Source: Comamonas sp. lk (GTDB lineage Bacteria; Pseudomonadota; Gammaproteobacteria; Burkholderiales; Burkholderiaceae_C). From it: 64,000 nucleotides of DNA. Within the stretch, counting starts at the first letter, position 1. Each line of letters starts with the position of its first letter. The translations under genes were made by a program, and so were the position numbers. The DNA is taken from the NCBI GenBank assembly GCA_945925985.1, contig CAMELV010000002.1, positions 124,001 through 188,000 on the forward strand, given 5' to 3'. Under the pieces are notes generated by a model. It had not been told where the DNA came from. It saw nothing but the letters and a program-made list of their open reading frames with translations, and searched no databases. Below are positions 50,840 through 60,999 of the stretch, piece after piece.

Positions 50840-52405
50840 TCAGGTGATGGGTGCGGGGTTGAAAAGGACCAGCGCGTTGTGAAGTTTCCAGTGCTCAGCC
50901 CAGGTCTTTTTGCGGCCGCTGGCCACCTCAAGCATCAGGTGGAACATTTCCCAACCCAGGTCCTCGATACTGGCCTGGCCATCGGCGATTCGTCCGGCGT
51001 TGATGTCCATCAGGTCATGCCAGCGCCGGGCCAGCTCGGTGCGGGTCGCCACCTTGATGACCGGCACCTCGGCCAAGCCGTAAGGCGTGCCGCGCCCGGT
51101 GGTGAACACATGCAGGTTCATGCCTGCGGCCAGTTGCAACGTACCGCAAATGAAATCACTGGCCGGGGTAGCGGCGTAGATGAGCCCTTTTTGGCTGGCC
51201 CGCTCGCCGGGCGCCAGCACCCCGCTGATGGGTGCGCTGCCCGACTTGACGATCGAGCCCATGGCTTTTTCAACAATGTTGGACAGGCCGCCCGCCTTGT
51301 TGCCCGGCGTGGTGTTGGCGCTGCGGTCAGCATGGCCGCGCTGCAGGTAGGCGTCGTACCAAGACATTTGGTCGATCATGGCTTGAGCCACATCAGGGTG
51401 GGTGGCCCGGCGGGTCAACTGGGCAATGCCATCGCGAACCTCGGTCACCTCCGAAAACATCACCGTGGCACCGGCACGCACCAACAGGTCGGTGCAAAAA
51501 CCGACCGCCGGGTTGGCGGTGACGCCAGAGAAAGCGTCGCTGCCACCACACTGCACCCCCACCACCAGCTCGCTGGCCGGTACGGTCTCGCGACGGCGGG
51601 CGTTGAGCCGCTCCAGGTGCGGCACAGCGCGCGCCACGATGGCGTCAAGCATGGCCATAAAGCCCACATGCTCAGCATCTTGCAGGCACAGCACATCCAG
51701 CGAGCCTTTGTCTGTGGCATTGATTGCAATGCTGCCGGCCGGGAACAGGCGCTCCGGCTGCAGCTTCTCGCAGCCGAGACTAACGACCATCACCTCGCCG
51801 CCAAAGTTGGGGTTGCGGCTGATGTTGCGCAGCGTGCGGATGGGGATGATGGCGTCAGGCGCGTCTATCGCCACGCCGCAGCCGTAGCTGTGCTCCAGCC
51901 CCACCACGCCGTCCACGTTGGGGTAACGCGGCAGCAGTTCGTCACGGATGCGTTTGACGGCCAGCGCCACCACCCCGGCCACGCACTGCACCGTGGTGGT
52001 GATGGCCAAGAGGTTGCGGGTGCCCACCGAACCGTCGGCATTGCGGTAGCCCTCAAAGGTGTAACCGGCCAGCGCCGGCAGGTCTGGCGCGGGTGCTGTG
52101 GCCATGGGCAAGGCGTCAAGGCTGCATGCCGCCGGCATGGCCAGCAGGCGTTCGTGCACCCAACTGCCAGCGGGGATAGGTTTGAGCGCATGGCCAATCA
52201 CCGTGTTGTAGCGCACCACGGGCGTGCCTTGGGCCAGGTCGACCAAGGCCACCTTGTGGCCCTGAGGCACCTTGTCCACCAGCGTCAGTCCGTCTGGCAT
52301 CAGGGTGCCAGCTGGCAGCCCGCCGTCGTTGGCCACGATGGCCACGTTATCGGCCACGTGCATACGGATATGGCGCGGCAGATCCACGGCAGACTGGCTG
52401 TTCAT
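50840..52405 (-). CDS. garD: galactarate dehydratase
   Basis: A 521-residue UxaA/GarD-family dehydratase, matching the E. coli length (523). The N-terminal SAF-like domain ([18 protein letters not shown]) is followed by the large domain with [64 protein letters not shown] and [19 protein letters not shown]. It dehydrates galactarate (meso-aldarate) to 5-keto-4-deoxyglucarate. The ATG at 52405 is used; the longer frame extends into the lactonase gene. Overlaps the upstream lactonase stop by 4 bases. Confidence 0.95.
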   Translation of the reverse strand: MNSQSAVDLPRHIRMHVADNVAIVANDGGLPAGTLMPDGLTLVDKVPQGHKVALVDLAQGTPVVRYNTVIGHALKPIPAGSWVHERLLAMPAACSLDALPMATAPAPDLPALAGYTFEGYRNADGSVGTRNLLAITTTVQCVAGVVALAVKRIRDELLPRYPNVDGVVGLEHSYGCGVAIDAPDAIIPIRTLRNISRNPNFGGEVMVVSLGCEKLQPERLFPAGSIAINATDKGSLDVLCLQDAEHVGFMAMLDAIVARAVPHLERLNARRRETVPASELVVGVQCGGSDAFSGVTANPAVGFCTDLLVRAGATVMFSEVTEVRDGIAQLTRRATHPDVAQAMIDQMSWYDAYLQRGHADRSANTTPGNKAGGLSNIVEKAMGSIVKSGSAPISGVLAPGERASQKGLIYAATPASDFICGTLQLAAGMNLHVFTTGRGTPYGLAEVPVIKVATRTELARRWHDLMDINAGRIADGQASIEDLGWEMFHLMLEVASGRKKTWAEHWKLHNALVLFNPAPIT

Positions 52406-53337
52406 ACCGAGGCTTGTGTCGGGGAGCGCGAAAAAACCGGCTCTGGCAGACCGGTAGCGCCACAGTCCAGCGCAAAGACGGCCCCATTCAGGCCGGGCTG
52501 ATCCGCGCTCACGGTGCCCGGCAAAATGGACGCGACAAACAAGGTGCTCAGGGTCGGCCCGCCAAACGCGCACATCGACGGTTTGGCCACTGGCACCGGC
52601 ACAGAGCGCAGCAGTTGCCCCTGCGGCGAGAAGCAATGCACCAGGCCAGCGTCATTGCCGCAAATCCAGTAGTTGCCCTGATCGTCCACGGCGGCACCAT
52701 CAGGCCGGCCCGGCAGCGGGCCCATGTCGACAAAGTCACGCCGCTGGCTGACCGCGCCATTGGCCGGATCAAGATCAAAAGCCCAGATTTTTTGAACCGA
52801 AGGGTGCGAATCTGACAGGTAGTAACAGCGCCCATCCGGGCTGAAGGCCATGCCGTTTGGCGTGATCAGCCCATCCACCCGGGCTGGACTCAGACCCGCC
52901 TCATCCAGACAAAACACCGCACCCACCGGCGACGCCAGGCCCATGTCCATGCACATGGTGCTCAACCAGAAGCGCCCCTGCCGGTCGCACCGACCATCAT
53001 TGAACCGCATGTTGGCTCGGGGGTGGGTGATGCCGACCAACAAGCTGGCCCGCAAGGCCGGCGGCGCCCGCAGGGTCACCTCAAACACACCGCTCTCCAT
53101 CGCGGCGACCAAGCCGCCACGGGCGCTCAAGACGATGCAGCCAACACGTTCAGGGCTGTGCCAACTCTGCACCGTGTCAGCCGCACTGTCCCAGCGGTGA
53201 ATACGTCGGCCTTCAATGTCTACCCAGTACAGGGCTTGCTCGGTCACCGACCACACCGGCGACTCACCGACACGGTCCCGGGTGTCGGTGATCACGCGGC
53301 ATAGCACGCTGGATGGATCTGTGGATTGTGAGCTCAT
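52402..53337 (-). CDS. SMP-30/gluconolactonase-family lactonase
   Basis: A 311-residue six-bladed beta-propeller hydrolase. The metal set is visible: Glu25 (VGESPVW), an Asn/Asp in [14 protein letters not shown], Asn in [11 protein letters not shown], and Asp in [15 protein letters not shown]. Relatives open sugar lactones; here it lies 6 bases after udh and before garD, so it probably hydrolyses the glucaro- or galactarolactone made by Udh. No signal peptide: cytoplasmic. Lactone specificity is inferred from context only. Confidence 0.92.
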   Translation of the reverse strand: MSSQSTDPSSVLCRVITDTRDRVGESPVWSVTEQALYWVDIEGRRIHRWDSAADTVQSWHSPERVGCIVLSARGGLVAAMESGVFEVTLRAPPALRASLLVGITHPRANMRFNDGRCDRQGRFWLSTMCMDMGLASPVGAVFCLDEAGLSPARVDGLITPNGMAFSPDGRCYYLSDSHPSVQKIWAFDLDPANGAVSQRRDFVDMGPLPGRPDGAAVDDQGNYWICGNDAGLVHCFSPQGQLLRSVPVPVAKPSMCAFGGPTLSTLFVASILPGTVSADQPGLNGAVFALDCGATGLPEPVFSRSPTQASV

Positions 53338-53343
53338 GGCAGT

Positions 53344-54150
53344 TCAGGTGAAAGGTCCGGTGCGGACAAAAGCGCCGCCCTGAAACTGGACCGCTGGGTC
53401 GGTAAGGTCCGGGGGCGACGTACGGGCATAGACAGCATCGCGGAATACATCAGAGCTGTCTTGCGGCACATAGCCCACGTGCTTGGCTTGCGCGTTATCC
53501 CACCATGTCACCGCATTGTCAGACATACCAAAAACGATGGTGTGGCCCAGCACCGGCGTGCTCAGGCAGGCCGTGATCAGGCGGTGTAAATCGTCAAAAC
53601 TGAGCCAGGTGGCCAGCATGCGGCGGTCTTTCGGCTCGGGAAAAGACGAGCCGATGCGCACGCAGGCGGTCTCTATGCCATAGCGGTCAAAGTAAAAACG
53701 CGACAAATCCTCACCAAAAGCCTTGCTCACGCCGTACAGCCCGTCGGGGCGCGCTGGACGGTCGGCCGTGATGGTCTCGCTTTGGCGGTAAAACCCGTTG
53801 ACGTGGTTAGAGCTGGCAAACACAACGCGCTTGACGCCGTGCAGTCGGGCCGCTTCATATAGGTTGTAGACACCAATGATATTGGCCTGCAGAATGGGTG
53901 CGAACGGTCCTTCGACTGAGATGCCGCCCAAATGGACGATCGCATCCACGCCACGCACCATGTTGCTGACCGCCTCGGCGTCGGCCAGATCGGCCAGCAC
54001 AACTTCCTCCTTAGGGCCGGCATCGCCAAAGCTCACGCGATCGGACAGACGCAACACATCGCAGTTGGCTTTGAGCCGTTGCCGCAGGGCCAAACCTAGG
54101 CCGCCCGCAGCGCCGGTTAGAAGTATTTTTCTGTGATTGTTTAGGCTCAT
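53344..54150 (-). CDS. udh: uronate dehydrogenase (copy 2)
   Basis: A 268-residue NAD-dependent uronate dehydrogenase: LLTGAAGGLGLALRQRL, VFASSNHVNGFYRQSET, YGVSKAFGEDLSRFYFDRYG (Tyr-x3-Lys) and the C-terminal FQGGAFVRTGPFT. It oxidises D-glucuronate or D-galacturonate to the aldarolactone, the first step of this operon. It is homologous along its whole length to copy 1 at 15917-16708 but clearly diverged. First gene of the leftward aldarate operon, divergent from gudD. Confidence 0.9.
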   Translation of the reverse strand: MSLNNHRKILLTGAAGGLGLALRQRLKANCDVLRLSDRVSFGDAGPKEEVVLADLADAEAVSNMVRGVDAIVHLGGISVEGPFAPILQANIIGVYNLYEAARLHGVKRVVFASSNHVNGFYRQSETITADRPARPDGLYGVSKAFGEDLSRFYFDRYGIETACVRIGSSFPEPKDRRMLATWLSFDDLHRLITACLSTPVLGHTIVFGMSDNAVTWWDNAQAKHVGYVPQDSSDVFRDAVYARTSPPDLTDPAVQFQGGAFVRTGPFT

Positions 54151-54317
54151 GGGCTCGCTTTCGGGTGGGATGCCTCTACCAGGCGCTGGACTTGTGGAAT
54201 TTCAAGCCTTGCAGTCAACCCAAGTCGCGCAGCGCAGTCACTGCTGACCTGTTCCCTTAGAATTTTCGGCTACAACAATCAGTGTAGTCAATAACCAATA
54301 GAAGCGAGGCAACCCCT

Positions 54318-55676
54318 TTGAGCACGATGCCACAACACACAACGCCAGACCAGCATACACCCCGAATCACTGCCCTGCGGGTGATTCCAGTGGCGGGAAG
54401 CGACGGCATGCTGCTCAACCTGAGCGGTGCCCACGGTCCATTTTTCACGCGCAATCTGCTGCTGTTGACCGACAGTTCCGGTCATACCGGCGTCGGTGAG
54501 GTACCGGGTGGAGAAAAGATACGCCAGACCCTGGAGGCTGCGGGTGATCTGGTCGTTGGCCAACCGTTGGGGCAATGGAACCAGGTCCTGAACGGCATGC
54601 GCAATCGCTTTGCCGACCGCGACAGCGCGGGACGGGGCAACCAGACCTTTGACCTGCGGGTCGCGATACACGCCGTAACAGCTGTAGAGAGTGCCCTGCT
54701 GGACCTGCTGGGCCAGTTTCTGGGGGTGCCGGTGGCCGCTTTGCTGGGCGAGGGTCAGCAACGCCAGTCCGTGGCGGTGCTGGGCTACTTGTTCTATGTG
54801 GGCGACCGCCATCTGACCGACCTGCCCTACCGCTGCGAGCCGGACGCCAATGACGACTGGCTGCGTCTGCGCCACGAGAAAGCGCTGGATGCCGATGCCA
54901 TCGTGCGGCTGGCCGAGGCCGCGCAAGCGCGCTACGGTTTCCAGGATTTCAAGCTCAAGGGCGGCGTCCTGCGCGGCGAAGACGAAATTGAGGCGGTGAC
55001 GGCGCTGCACGAGCGATTCCCCGGGGCCCGTATAACACTGGACCCCAATGGGGGCTGGTTATTGAGGGACGCGATTCGGCTCTGCCGCGACCAACGAGGG
55101 GTGTTGGCCTATGCCGAAGACCCCTGCGGCGCAGAAGGTGTGTTTTCTGGGCGAGAAGTGATGGCTGAGTTCCGGCGCGGCACCGGACTACCCACCGCCA
55201 CCAACATGGTGGCCACCGATTGGCGGGAGATGGCGCACACCATCTCGCTGCAGTCGGTCGACATTCCGCTGGCCGACCCTCATTTTTGGACCATGCAGGG
55301 TTCGGTTCGGGTGGCGCAACTCTGCCAGATGTTTGACCTGACCTGGGGTTCGCACTCCAACAACCATTTTGATGTCTCGCTGGCCATGTTCACCCATGTC
55401 GCAGCCGCGGCACAGGGACGAGTCACCGCGATTGACACCCACTGGATCTGGCAGGACGGTCAGCGGCTGACGCAGTCGCCGCTGCAGATCGTGGACGGCA
55501 GCATCACCGTGCCGGACCGACCCGGCCTGGGCATTGAGTTGGACATGCTGGAGGTGGAAAAGGCCCATCAGCTGTACCTAAGCCATGGTCTGGGCGCCAG
55601 GGACGACGCCATCGCCATGCAGTACCTGATACCCGGCTGGACTTTTAACCCCAAGCGGCCCTGTCTGCTGCGATAA
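54318..55676 (+). CDS. gudD: glucarate dehydratase
   Basis: A 452-residue GudD with the E. coli active-site residues at a constant +7 offset: Lys212/Lys214 (FKLKGG), Asp242 and Asn244 (LDPNGGW), Glu267 (AEDPCG), Asn296 (ATNMVAT), Asp320 and His346 ([11 protein letters not shown]). [16 protein letters not shown] and the C-terminal [18 protein letters not shown] are diagnostic. The start is a TTG at 54318 with GAGG 8 bases before it; ATG 54327 is the alternative. It converts D-glucarate to 5-keto-4-deoxyglucarate and is divergent from the udh operon, so the two share a control region. Confidence 0.95.
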   Translation: MSTMPQHTTPDQHTPRITALRVIPVAGSDGMLLNLSGAHGPFFTRNLLLLTDSSGHTGVGEVPGGEKIRQTLEAAGDLVVGQPLGQWNQVLNGMRNRFADRDSAGRGNQTFDLRVAIHAVTAVESALLDLLGQFLGVPVAALLGEGQQRQSVAVLGYLFYVGDRHLTDLPYRCEPDANDDWLRLRHEKALDADAIVRLAEAAQARYGFQDFKLKGGVLRGEDEIEAVTALHERFPGARITLDPNGGWLLRDAIRLCRDQRGVLAYAEDPCGAEGVFSGREVMAEFRRGTGLPTATNMVATDWREMAHTISLQSVDIPLADPHFWTMQGSVRVAQLCQMFDLTWGSHSNNHFDVSLAMFTHVAAAAQGRVTAIDTHWIWQDGQRLTQSPLQIVDGSITVPDRPGLGIELDMLEVEKAHQLYLSHGLGARDDAIAMQYLIPGWTFNPKRPCLLR

Positions 55677-55683
55677 GTCCTGA

Positions 55684-55977
55684 TCAGCCCACTGGGGGTC
55701 GCCGCGTCGGGCCGGTCCGTTCAGCCACCCGAGCAAAACCAAAGGCCAGGGCTTCGCTGATCCATTGGTCAATAATCTGCCGCTCCTGCTCGGTCAGGAA
55801 AAACATCAGATCCACATCGTGGCGGACGTAGCGCGCTGGCAAGCGGTTCAACGCAATGCAGGCGACATCCGTGAGCATGTCATCGTCAAAATCCGGGTGG
55901 TCGTAAGACAAACGGATCACGTCTTCCAAGATCAGACGCTCGTAATAATTGTGGACCTGCTCGAAATTTATGGTCAT
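55684..55977 (-). CDS. ComFB-family small protein
   Basis: A 97-residue protein. MTINFEQVHNYYERLILEDV, then DMLTDVACIALNRLPARYVRHDVDL, is the ComFB (late competence) domain, here occupying nearly the whole protein. The ATG at 55977 has GAGGG just upstream; a TTG at 55992 is less likely. Small ComFB proteins have been proposed as cyclic-dinucleotide receptors in cyanobacteria; the function in betaproteobacteria is not established. It is convergent with gudD (7 bases apart) and stands alone. Confidence 0.82.
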   Translation of the reverse strand: MTINFEQVHNYYERLILEDVIRLSYDHPDFDDDMLTDVACIALNRLPARYVRHDVDLMFFLTEQERQIIDQWISEALAFGFARVAERTGPTRRPPVG

Positions 55978-56120
55978 GAATCCCTCGGACAAAATCGTTC
56001 ACTGGCGGCCCAAGAGGTGCATCTTACAAGAGTGGCTGCGCGTTGCTGGTGAGAACCTTCAGCGCTCTCAGAGCCGGCTGACAAGCACTGGTTCAGACAC
56101 CCATACGCGGCGATCAACCA

Positions 56121-56159
56121 GCTATTAAACTTGTAGCAGGCGTCGTACTGCGCTATAGT
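56121..56159 (+). promoter_or_regulatory. sigma-70-like promoter for the HxlR-type regulator
   Basis: TTGTAG (56131-56136), 17-base spacer and TATAGT (56154-56159, five of six matches) give a credible promoter about 95 bases before the start at 56255. The -35 hexamer sits inside GCTATTAAACTTGTAGC, an imperfect inverted end reminiscent of the repeat fragments elsewhere in the window. Confidence 0.5.
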
Positions 56160-56254
56160 TATCTACATTGTTGGCGCGCAAGTCGCTGGCTGGCGGGGCC
56201 AGCGCCAAGGACAAGCCGCTTAGAGTTAACAAAGCCAAGAAGGAGATTCCGTTA

Positions 56255-56566
56255 ATGAGTTCCAAGGAAAATGCAGCGACCAACCAGCTGCTGACGCTGC
56301 TGGAATCCCGGTATGCAATTCGCGTCTTGTGGGCCTTGAAAGACGGACACGCCCAGACCTTCCGCCTGCTACAGGACAGCGTTGGCGGCATCACCCCGAA
56401 CACGCTCAATACCCGTATCAAGGCCCTTCGCGAAGCAGGATTGGTCGACCACAGCGGTGGTGGCTACGTCGTGACACCGGTTGGTGCAGATCTGCTCAAG
56501 CGGTTGGGCGACTTGCCGGCTTTCGCTGGTAAATGGGTGGCCGGCATGGCCAAGAAAAGCAGCTGA
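56255..56566 (+). CDS. HxlR-like winged-helix DNA-binding protein
   Basis: A 103-residue protein. LLTLLESRYAIRVLWALKDG (12-31), FRLLQDSVGGITPNTLNTRIKALREAGLV and the wing GGGYVVTPVGADLLK correspond to an HxlR/MarR-like winged helix. No cysteine is present, so a redox switch is unlikely. AAGGAG lies 10 bases before the ATG at 56255; the frame is open further upstream but contains no other family feature. Its target is unknown; neighbours are an FKBP gene and the grpE-dnaKJ block, to which it has no obvious link. Confidence 0.82.
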   Translation: MSSKENAATNQLLTLLESRYAIRVLWALKDGHAQTFRLLQDSVGGITPNTLNTRIKALREAGLVDHSGGGYVVTPVGADLLKRLGDLPAFAGKWVAGMAKKSS

Positions 56567-56681
56567 CCGAAAGCATCACGCAGTCATCGCGACTGGCATA
56601 ATCACCCGTTTTTTGCAGGGCTCGCTCGCACGTGTGCAGGCGGGACACGCAGCCATACTGATCACCATCTAGGACCCAACC

Positions 56682-57038
56682 ATGAGCACCAGCACCCCCT
56701 CCGGCCTCCAGTACGAAGACACCCTGCCCGGCACCGGGCCAGAGGCCGTCAGTGGCCAGCAGGTCACTGTGCATTACACCGGCTGGCTTTTCCAGGACGG
56801 CGTACAGGGCACAAAATTCGATTCCAGCAAGGACCGAGGTGACCCCTTCGTGTTCCCCTTGGGCGCCGGCATGGTCATCCGCGGTTGGGACGAGGGCGTG
56901 GCCGGCATGAAGGTTGGCGGGGCTCGCACCCTGATCATCCCGCCTGAATTGGGTTATGGCGCACGCGGCGCCGGCGGCGTCATTCCAGCCAACGCTACCC
57001 TCAAGTTTGACGTCGAACTGCTGGGCGTTTCGGGCTGA
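56682..57038 (+). CDS. FKBP-type peptidyl-prolyl cis-trans isomerase
   Basis: A 118-residue single-domain FKBP. VTVHYTGWLFQDGVQGTKFD (27-46), FVFPLGAGMVIRGWDEGVAGM and RTLIIPPELGYGARGAGGVI form the complete active-site cleft, including the Trp of GWDEG and the Tyr of LGYG. No signal peptide, so cytoplasmic. It catalyses proline isomerisation in protein folding, in keeping with the chaperone genes that follow. Single gene with 124 bases before grpE. Confidence 0.94.
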   Translation: MSTSTPSGLQYEDTLPGTGPEAVSGQQVTVHYTGWLFQDGVQGTKFDSSKDRGDPFVFPLGAGMVIRGWDEGVAGMKVGGARTLIIPPELGYGARGAGGVIPANATLKFDVELLGVSG

Positions 57039-57100
57039 TCTGACCGCGACCGCGCGGCGCAGACCCGCACAGAACCCGATATCAGACACGGGGCAGCACA

Positions 57101-57129
57101 CTTGAAATAGTCAAGACTGCCCTGATCTG
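57101..57129 (+). promoter_or_regulatory. sigma-32-like heat-shock promoter for grpE-dnaK-dnaJ
   Basis: CTTGAAA at 57101-57107, then 12 bases, then CCCTGATCT resembles the sigma-32 consensus CTTGAA-N13/14-CCCCAT. CTTGA-N5-TCAAG within it is also an inverted repeat. It is about 35-60 bases before the grpE start at 57163. No CIRCE element or hrcA is seen here. Confidence 0.55.
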
Positions 57130-57162
57130 CCCAATGTTATTTTGATCAACCCATTTGCATGT

Positions 57163-57723
57163 ATGTCTGATCCCAACACCTCCCCCCCTCCTTCAATGGC
57201 TACGAGCTACCAAAGCACTGAAGAAATGGTCGCAGCCCATGCTGCCATGGACGCGGGCGCTCTCGCCAAAACTCAGGCCGACCTGGCCGACCTGCAAGCC
57301 AAAAGTGCTGACTTAGCCGACCAATATCTGCGCGCCAAGGCTGAAGCCGAAAATGCACGACGCCGAGCCGAGGACGAGATCGCCAAAGCGCGCCGATTTG
57401 CCGTCGAGGCCTTTGCTGAGAGCCTGCTTCCGGTGGCAGACAGCCTGGAAGCTGGTTTGCTCATCAAGGACGCCACCATCGAGCAGATCCGCGAAGGCGC
57501 GCAAGCCACTCTTCGCCAGTTGGTTGCGGCTTTCGAGCGCAACAAAGTGGTGGCGATTAACCCAAGCGCAGGTACCCGGTTTGACCCGCACCAACACCAG
57601 GCCATCAGTGTCGTGCCTTCGGAGCTTGACGCCAACACCGTCGTCACTGTCCTGCAAAAGGGCTATGCCATCGCTGAACGTGTGCTGCGGCCGGCTCTGG
57701 TGACGGTTAGCGCACCTAAATAA
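57163..57723 (+). CDS. grpE: nucleotide exchange factor GrpE
   Basis: A 186-residue GrpE that releases ADP from DnaK. A disordered N-terminus is followed by a long coiled coil ([20 protein letters not shown] and onward, ~45-85), [20 protein letters not shown], and the beta domain with [19 protein letters not shown]. The ATG at 57163 is preferred over an upstream TTG. It is the first gene of the chaperone block and follows the sigma-32-like site. A short CTTGAA/TTCAAG hairpin lies just after its stop (57736-57751). Confidence 0.95.
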   Translation: MSDPNTSPPPSMATSYQSTEEMVAAHAAMDAGALAKTQADLADLQAKSADLADQYLRAKAEAENARRRAEDEIAKARRFAVEAFAESLLPVADSLEAGLLIKDATIEQIREGAQATLRQLVAAFERNKVVAINPSAGTRFDPHQHQAISVVPSELDANTVVTVLQKGYAIAERVLRPALVTVSAPK

Positions 57724-57791
57724 TCATTCGCGCAGCTTGAAAAGCTTCAAGTCAGACGCAAGTTCAAAACATCTGAATACAGGAGTTCATC

Positions 57792-59750
57792 ATGGGAAGA
57801 ATCATCGGAATTGATCTCGGCACCACCAACAGCTGTGTGGCCATCATGGAGGGAAACACCCCCAAAGTGATTGAAAACTCGGAGGGCGCACGCACCACCC
57901 CGAGCATCATCGCCTACCAAGAAGACGGCGAAGTGCTGGTGGGCGCCTCAGCCAAGCGCCAGGCAGTGACCAACCCCAGGAACACTTTGTTTGCCGTCAA
58001 ACGTTTGATCGGCCGCAAGTTCACTGAAAAAGAGGTGCAAAAAGACCTCGATCTGATGCCCTACAAGATTGTGGCGGCTGACAACGGTGACGCCTGGGTC
58101 GAATCCCGTGGCAACCGTCTTGCGCCACAACAAGTCAGTGCGGACGTCCTGCGTAAGATGAAGAAAACGGCTGAAGACTACTTGGGCGAAGCCGTCACCG
58201 AGGCCGTGATCACCGTACCGGCTTACTTCAATGACGCTCAGCGCCAAGCAACCAAGGACGCCGGGCGCATCGCCGGCCTTGAAGTCAAACGCATCATCAA
58301 TGAGCCGACCGCAGCAGCGCTGGCCTTTGGTCTGGACAAGAACGAGAAAGGTGATCGCAAGATCGCGGTCTATGACCTCGGGGGCGGCACGTTTGACGTC
58401 TCCATCATCGAAATCGCAGACGTCGATGGCGAAAAGCAGTTCGAAGTTTTGTCGACCAATGGCGACACCTTCTTGGGCGGCGAAGATTTTGACCAGCGCA
58501 TCATTGATTTCATCATCGGCGAATTCAAGAAAGATCAGGGCGTCGACCTGGGCAAAGACGTGTTGGCCCTGCAGCGACTCAAAGAAGCCGCCGAAAAGGC
58601 CAAGATCGAACTCTCCAGCAGTGCGCAGACCGACATCAACCTGCCCTACATTACCGCCGACGCCTCGGGGCCGAAGCACCTGAGCATCAAACTGACGCGC
58701 TCCAAGCTCGAGTCGCTGGTCGAGGAGTTGATCGAGCGCACGATCGCGCCTTGCCGCACAGCCATCAAAGACGCCAGCGTGAACGTCGCAGATATCCATG
58801 ACGTGATTTTGGTCGGTGGCATGACGCGCATGCCCAAGGTACAGGAAAAGGTCAAGGAACTGTTCGGCAAAGAGCCGCGCAAAGACGTCAACCCCGACGA
58901 AGCCGTGGCCGTGGGTGCCGCCATTCAGGGTCAGGTGCTGGCCGGAGACCGGAAAGACGTGCTGCTGCTGGACGTCACTCCTTTGAGCCTTGGGATTGAG
59001 ACCATGGGTGGTGTGATGACCAAAATGATCACCAAGAACACCACCATACCGACCAAGTTTGCACAGACCTTTTCAACGGCAGAAGATAACCAACCGGCCG
59101 TCACCATCAAAGTGTTCCAGGGCGAGCGTGAGATTGCGCTTGGCAACAAGATGCTGGGCGAGTTCAATCTGGAGGGTATCCCACCGTCGGCCCGTGGCAC
59201 CCCGCAAATTGAAGTGTCTTTTGATATCGATGCCAATGGCATCCTGCACGTCGGCGCCAAAGACAAAGGCACCGGCAAAGAGAACAAGATCACGATCAAG
59301 GCCAATACCGGTTTGAGCGAAGCCGAAATCCAGCAAATGGTCAAGGATGCCGAGCTCAATGCGGCGGACGACAAGAAAAAACTGGAACTCGTGCAAGCCA
59401 AAAACCAGGCAGACGCCAGTCTCCACAGTGTGAAGAAAAGTCTGACGGAGTACGGCGATAAGATCGACGCCGGCGAAAAGGAAAAAATCGAGGTGGCAGT
59501 CAAACAGCTTGAAGATGCGCTGAAGGGCGAAGACAAGGCGGCCATTGAAGAGCGCAGCACTGCGCTGATGACAGTAAGCCAAAAGCTGGGTGAAAAAATG
59601 TACGCCGACATGCAGGCCAAGCAAGCTGCTGAAGAAGCGGTCAATGCCAACGCTGAAGCAGCGACCGAGGCCGCCAAGACGACAGGCGGACAGGCCGCCA
59701 TGGACGACAACGTGGTTGACGCGGAAGTCAAAGAAGTCAAGAAGGGCTGA
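57792..59750 (+). CDS. dnaK: molecular chaperone DnaK (Hsp70)
   Basis: A 652-residue Hsp70. [16 protein letters not shown] (5-20), [37 protein letters not shown] and [14 protein letters not shown] form the ATPase domain (1-~385); the linker [15 protein letters not shown] is followed by the substrate-binding domain and the helical lid. The tail ends [12 protein letters not shown], the normal end of the family. AGGAG precedes the ATG. It is intact and highly conserved, a good phylogenetic marker. Confidence 0.99.
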   Translation: MGRIIGIDLGTTNSCVAIMEGNTPKVIENSEGARTTPSIIAYQEDGEVLVGASAKRQAVTNPRNTLFAVKRLIGRKFTEKEVQKDLDLMPYKIVAADNGDAWVESRGNRLAPQQVSADVLRKMKKTAEDYLGEAVTEAVITVPAYFNDAQRQATKDAGRIAGLEVKRIINEPTAAALAFGLDKNEKGDRKIAVYDLGGGTFDVSIIEIADVDGEKQFEVLSTNGDTFLGGEDFDQRIIDFIIGEFKKDQGVDLGKDVLALQRLKEAAEKAKIELSSSAQTDINLPYITADASGPKHLSIKLTRSKLESLVEELIERTIAPCRTAIKDASVNVADIHDVILVGGMTRMPKVQEKVKELFGKEPRKDVNPDEAVAVGAAIQGQVLAGDRKDVLLLDVTPLSLGIETMGGVMTKMITKNTTIPTKFAQTFSTAEDNQPAVTIKVFQGEREIALGNKMLGEFNLEGIPPSARGTPQIEVSFDIDANGILHVGAKDKGTGKENKITIKANTGLSEAEIQQMVKDAELNAADDKKKLELVQAKNQADASLHSVKKSLTEYGDKIDAGEKEKIEVAVKQLEDALKGEDKAAIEERSTALMTVSQKLGEKMYADMQAKQAAEEAVNANAEAATEAAKTTGGQAAMDDNVVDAEVKEVKKG

Positions 59751-59777
59751 GCCTGAGGACGGCCGAAATGGCACGCG

Positions 59778-59814
59778 CGCCGCGTTGAATCGCTTCAGGT
59801 GGTTCAGCGCGGCG
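59778..59814 (+). terminator. 12-bp hairpin between dnaK and dnaJ
   Basis: CGCCGCGTTGAA (59778-59789) can pair with TTCAGCGCGGCG (59803-59814), with a single G-U wobble, across a 13-base loop and followed by TTTGTATT. It probably lowers dnaJ transcript level relative to dnaK or stabilises the dnaK message; the weak T-run makes complete termination doubtful. Confidence 0.6.
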
Positions 59815-59842
59815 TTTGTATTGAAACTGGGCAACATCAAAC

Positions 59843-60973
59843 ATGGCAAAAAGAGACTTTTACGAAGTCCTGGGCGTTCCTAAGAACGCCTCTGATGAAG
59901 AAATCAAGAAGGCTTATCGCAAGCAGGCGATGAAGCACCACCCTGACCGCAATCAGGGGGACGCGTCCAAGGCAGCCGAGGAAAAGTTCAAGGAGTCCAA
60001 GGAAGCCTATGAGATGCTGTCCGACCCCCAAAAGCGGGCTGCCTATGACCAGCACGGTCATGCCGGTGTTGACCCGAACATGCGTCCCGGCGGGGCCGAG
60101 GCCTATGGCGGATTTGCCGAAGCCTTTGGTGATATTTTCGGCGATATGTTTAACCAGCAGCGTGGCCGCGCGGGCGGCGGCAAGCAGGTGTTCCGCGGTA
60201 ACGACCTCAGCTATGCGATGGAAGTCACGCTTGAAGAAGCGGCTCGCGGCAAGGACGCACAGATCCGCATTCCGAGCTGGGACAATTGCGATGTGTGCCA
60301 TGGTAGCGGCGCCAAGCCTGGTACCCAGGTCAAGAGCTGTGGCACCTGCCATGGCTCTGGCTCGGTCCAAATGCGCCAAGGCTTTTTCAGTGTGCAACAG
60401 ACCTGCCCGACCTGCCGAGGCGCAGGAAAAGTTATCCCCGAGCCCTGCACAGCGTGCAGCGGTCAAGGCAAGATCAAGCGCCAAAAAACGCTGGAGATCA
60501 AGATCCCCGCGGGCATTGATGGCGGTATGCGCATCCGCAGTGCCAGCAACGGTGAACCTGGTGCCAACGGTGGCCCGGCCGGAGACCTTTACATCGAGAT
60601 TCGGCTCAAGAAGCACGACATCTTTGAGCGAGAAGGCGACGACATCCATTGCTCAGTGCCGGTTAGTTTTGCCACGGCCGCCATGGGCGGAGAGATCGAA
60701 GTCCCCACCCTGGCAGGCAAGGCAGCGATTGATATTCCGGAAGGCACCCAGACGGGGAAACAATTCCGGCTGCGAGGCAAGGGCATCAAGGGCGTGCGCT
60801 CAAGTTACCCAGGCGACCTGTATTGCCACATCGTGATCGAAACCCCGGTAAAACTCAGCGAGCACCAGCGCAAGCTGCTGCGCGAGCTAGACGAGTCGCT
60901 GAAAAAAGGCGGCGGCAAGCACTCCCCCAGTGGCGACACCTGGACCGACCGACTGAAGAGTTTCTTCAGCTAG
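59843..60973 (+). CDS. dnaJ: co-chaperone DnaJ (Hsp40)
   Basis: A 376-residue type I DnaJ. The J domain has HPD at residues 33-35 (KHHPDRN); a Gly/Phe-rich stretch ([20 protein letters not shown]) follows; four zinc motifs [24 protein letters not shown] and CTACSGQG lie between ~149 and ~205; then the two C-terminal substrate-binding domains. It delivers unfolded clients to DnaK and stimulates its ATPase. Third gene of the chaperone block; the hairpin before it may set its level. Confidence 0.98.
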   Translation: MAKRDFYEVLGVPKNASDEEIKKAYRKQAMKHHPDRNQGDASKAAEEKFKESKEAYEMLSDPQKRAAYDQHGHAGVDPNMRPGGAEAYGGFAEAFGDIFGDMFNQQRGRAGGGKQVFRGNDLSYAMEVTLEEAARGKDAQIRIPSWDNCDVCHGSGAKPGTQVKSCGTCHGSGSVQMRQGFFSVQQTCPTCRGAGKVIPEPCTACSGQGKIKRQKTLEIKIPAGIDGGMRIRSASNGEPGANGGPAGDLYIEIRLKKHDIFEREGDDIHCSVPVSFATAAMGGEIEVPTLAGKAAIDIPEGTQTGKQFRLRGKGIKGVRSSYPGDLYCHIVIETPVKLSEHQRKLLRELDESLKKGGGKHSPSGDTWTDRLKSFFS

Positions 60974-60999
60974 CTGACTCTGCCCAGCGCAGTCGCTGC

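Noticed and set aside
50816-52501. 561-codon open frame on the plus strand
   Set aside because: Antisense to garD; low-complexity His/Gln/Gly-rich translation.
54270-54287. CTACA-N8-TGTAG inverted repeat between udh copy 2 and gudD
   Set aside because: Five-base arms are too short to separate from chance; noted only as a place to look for an operator.
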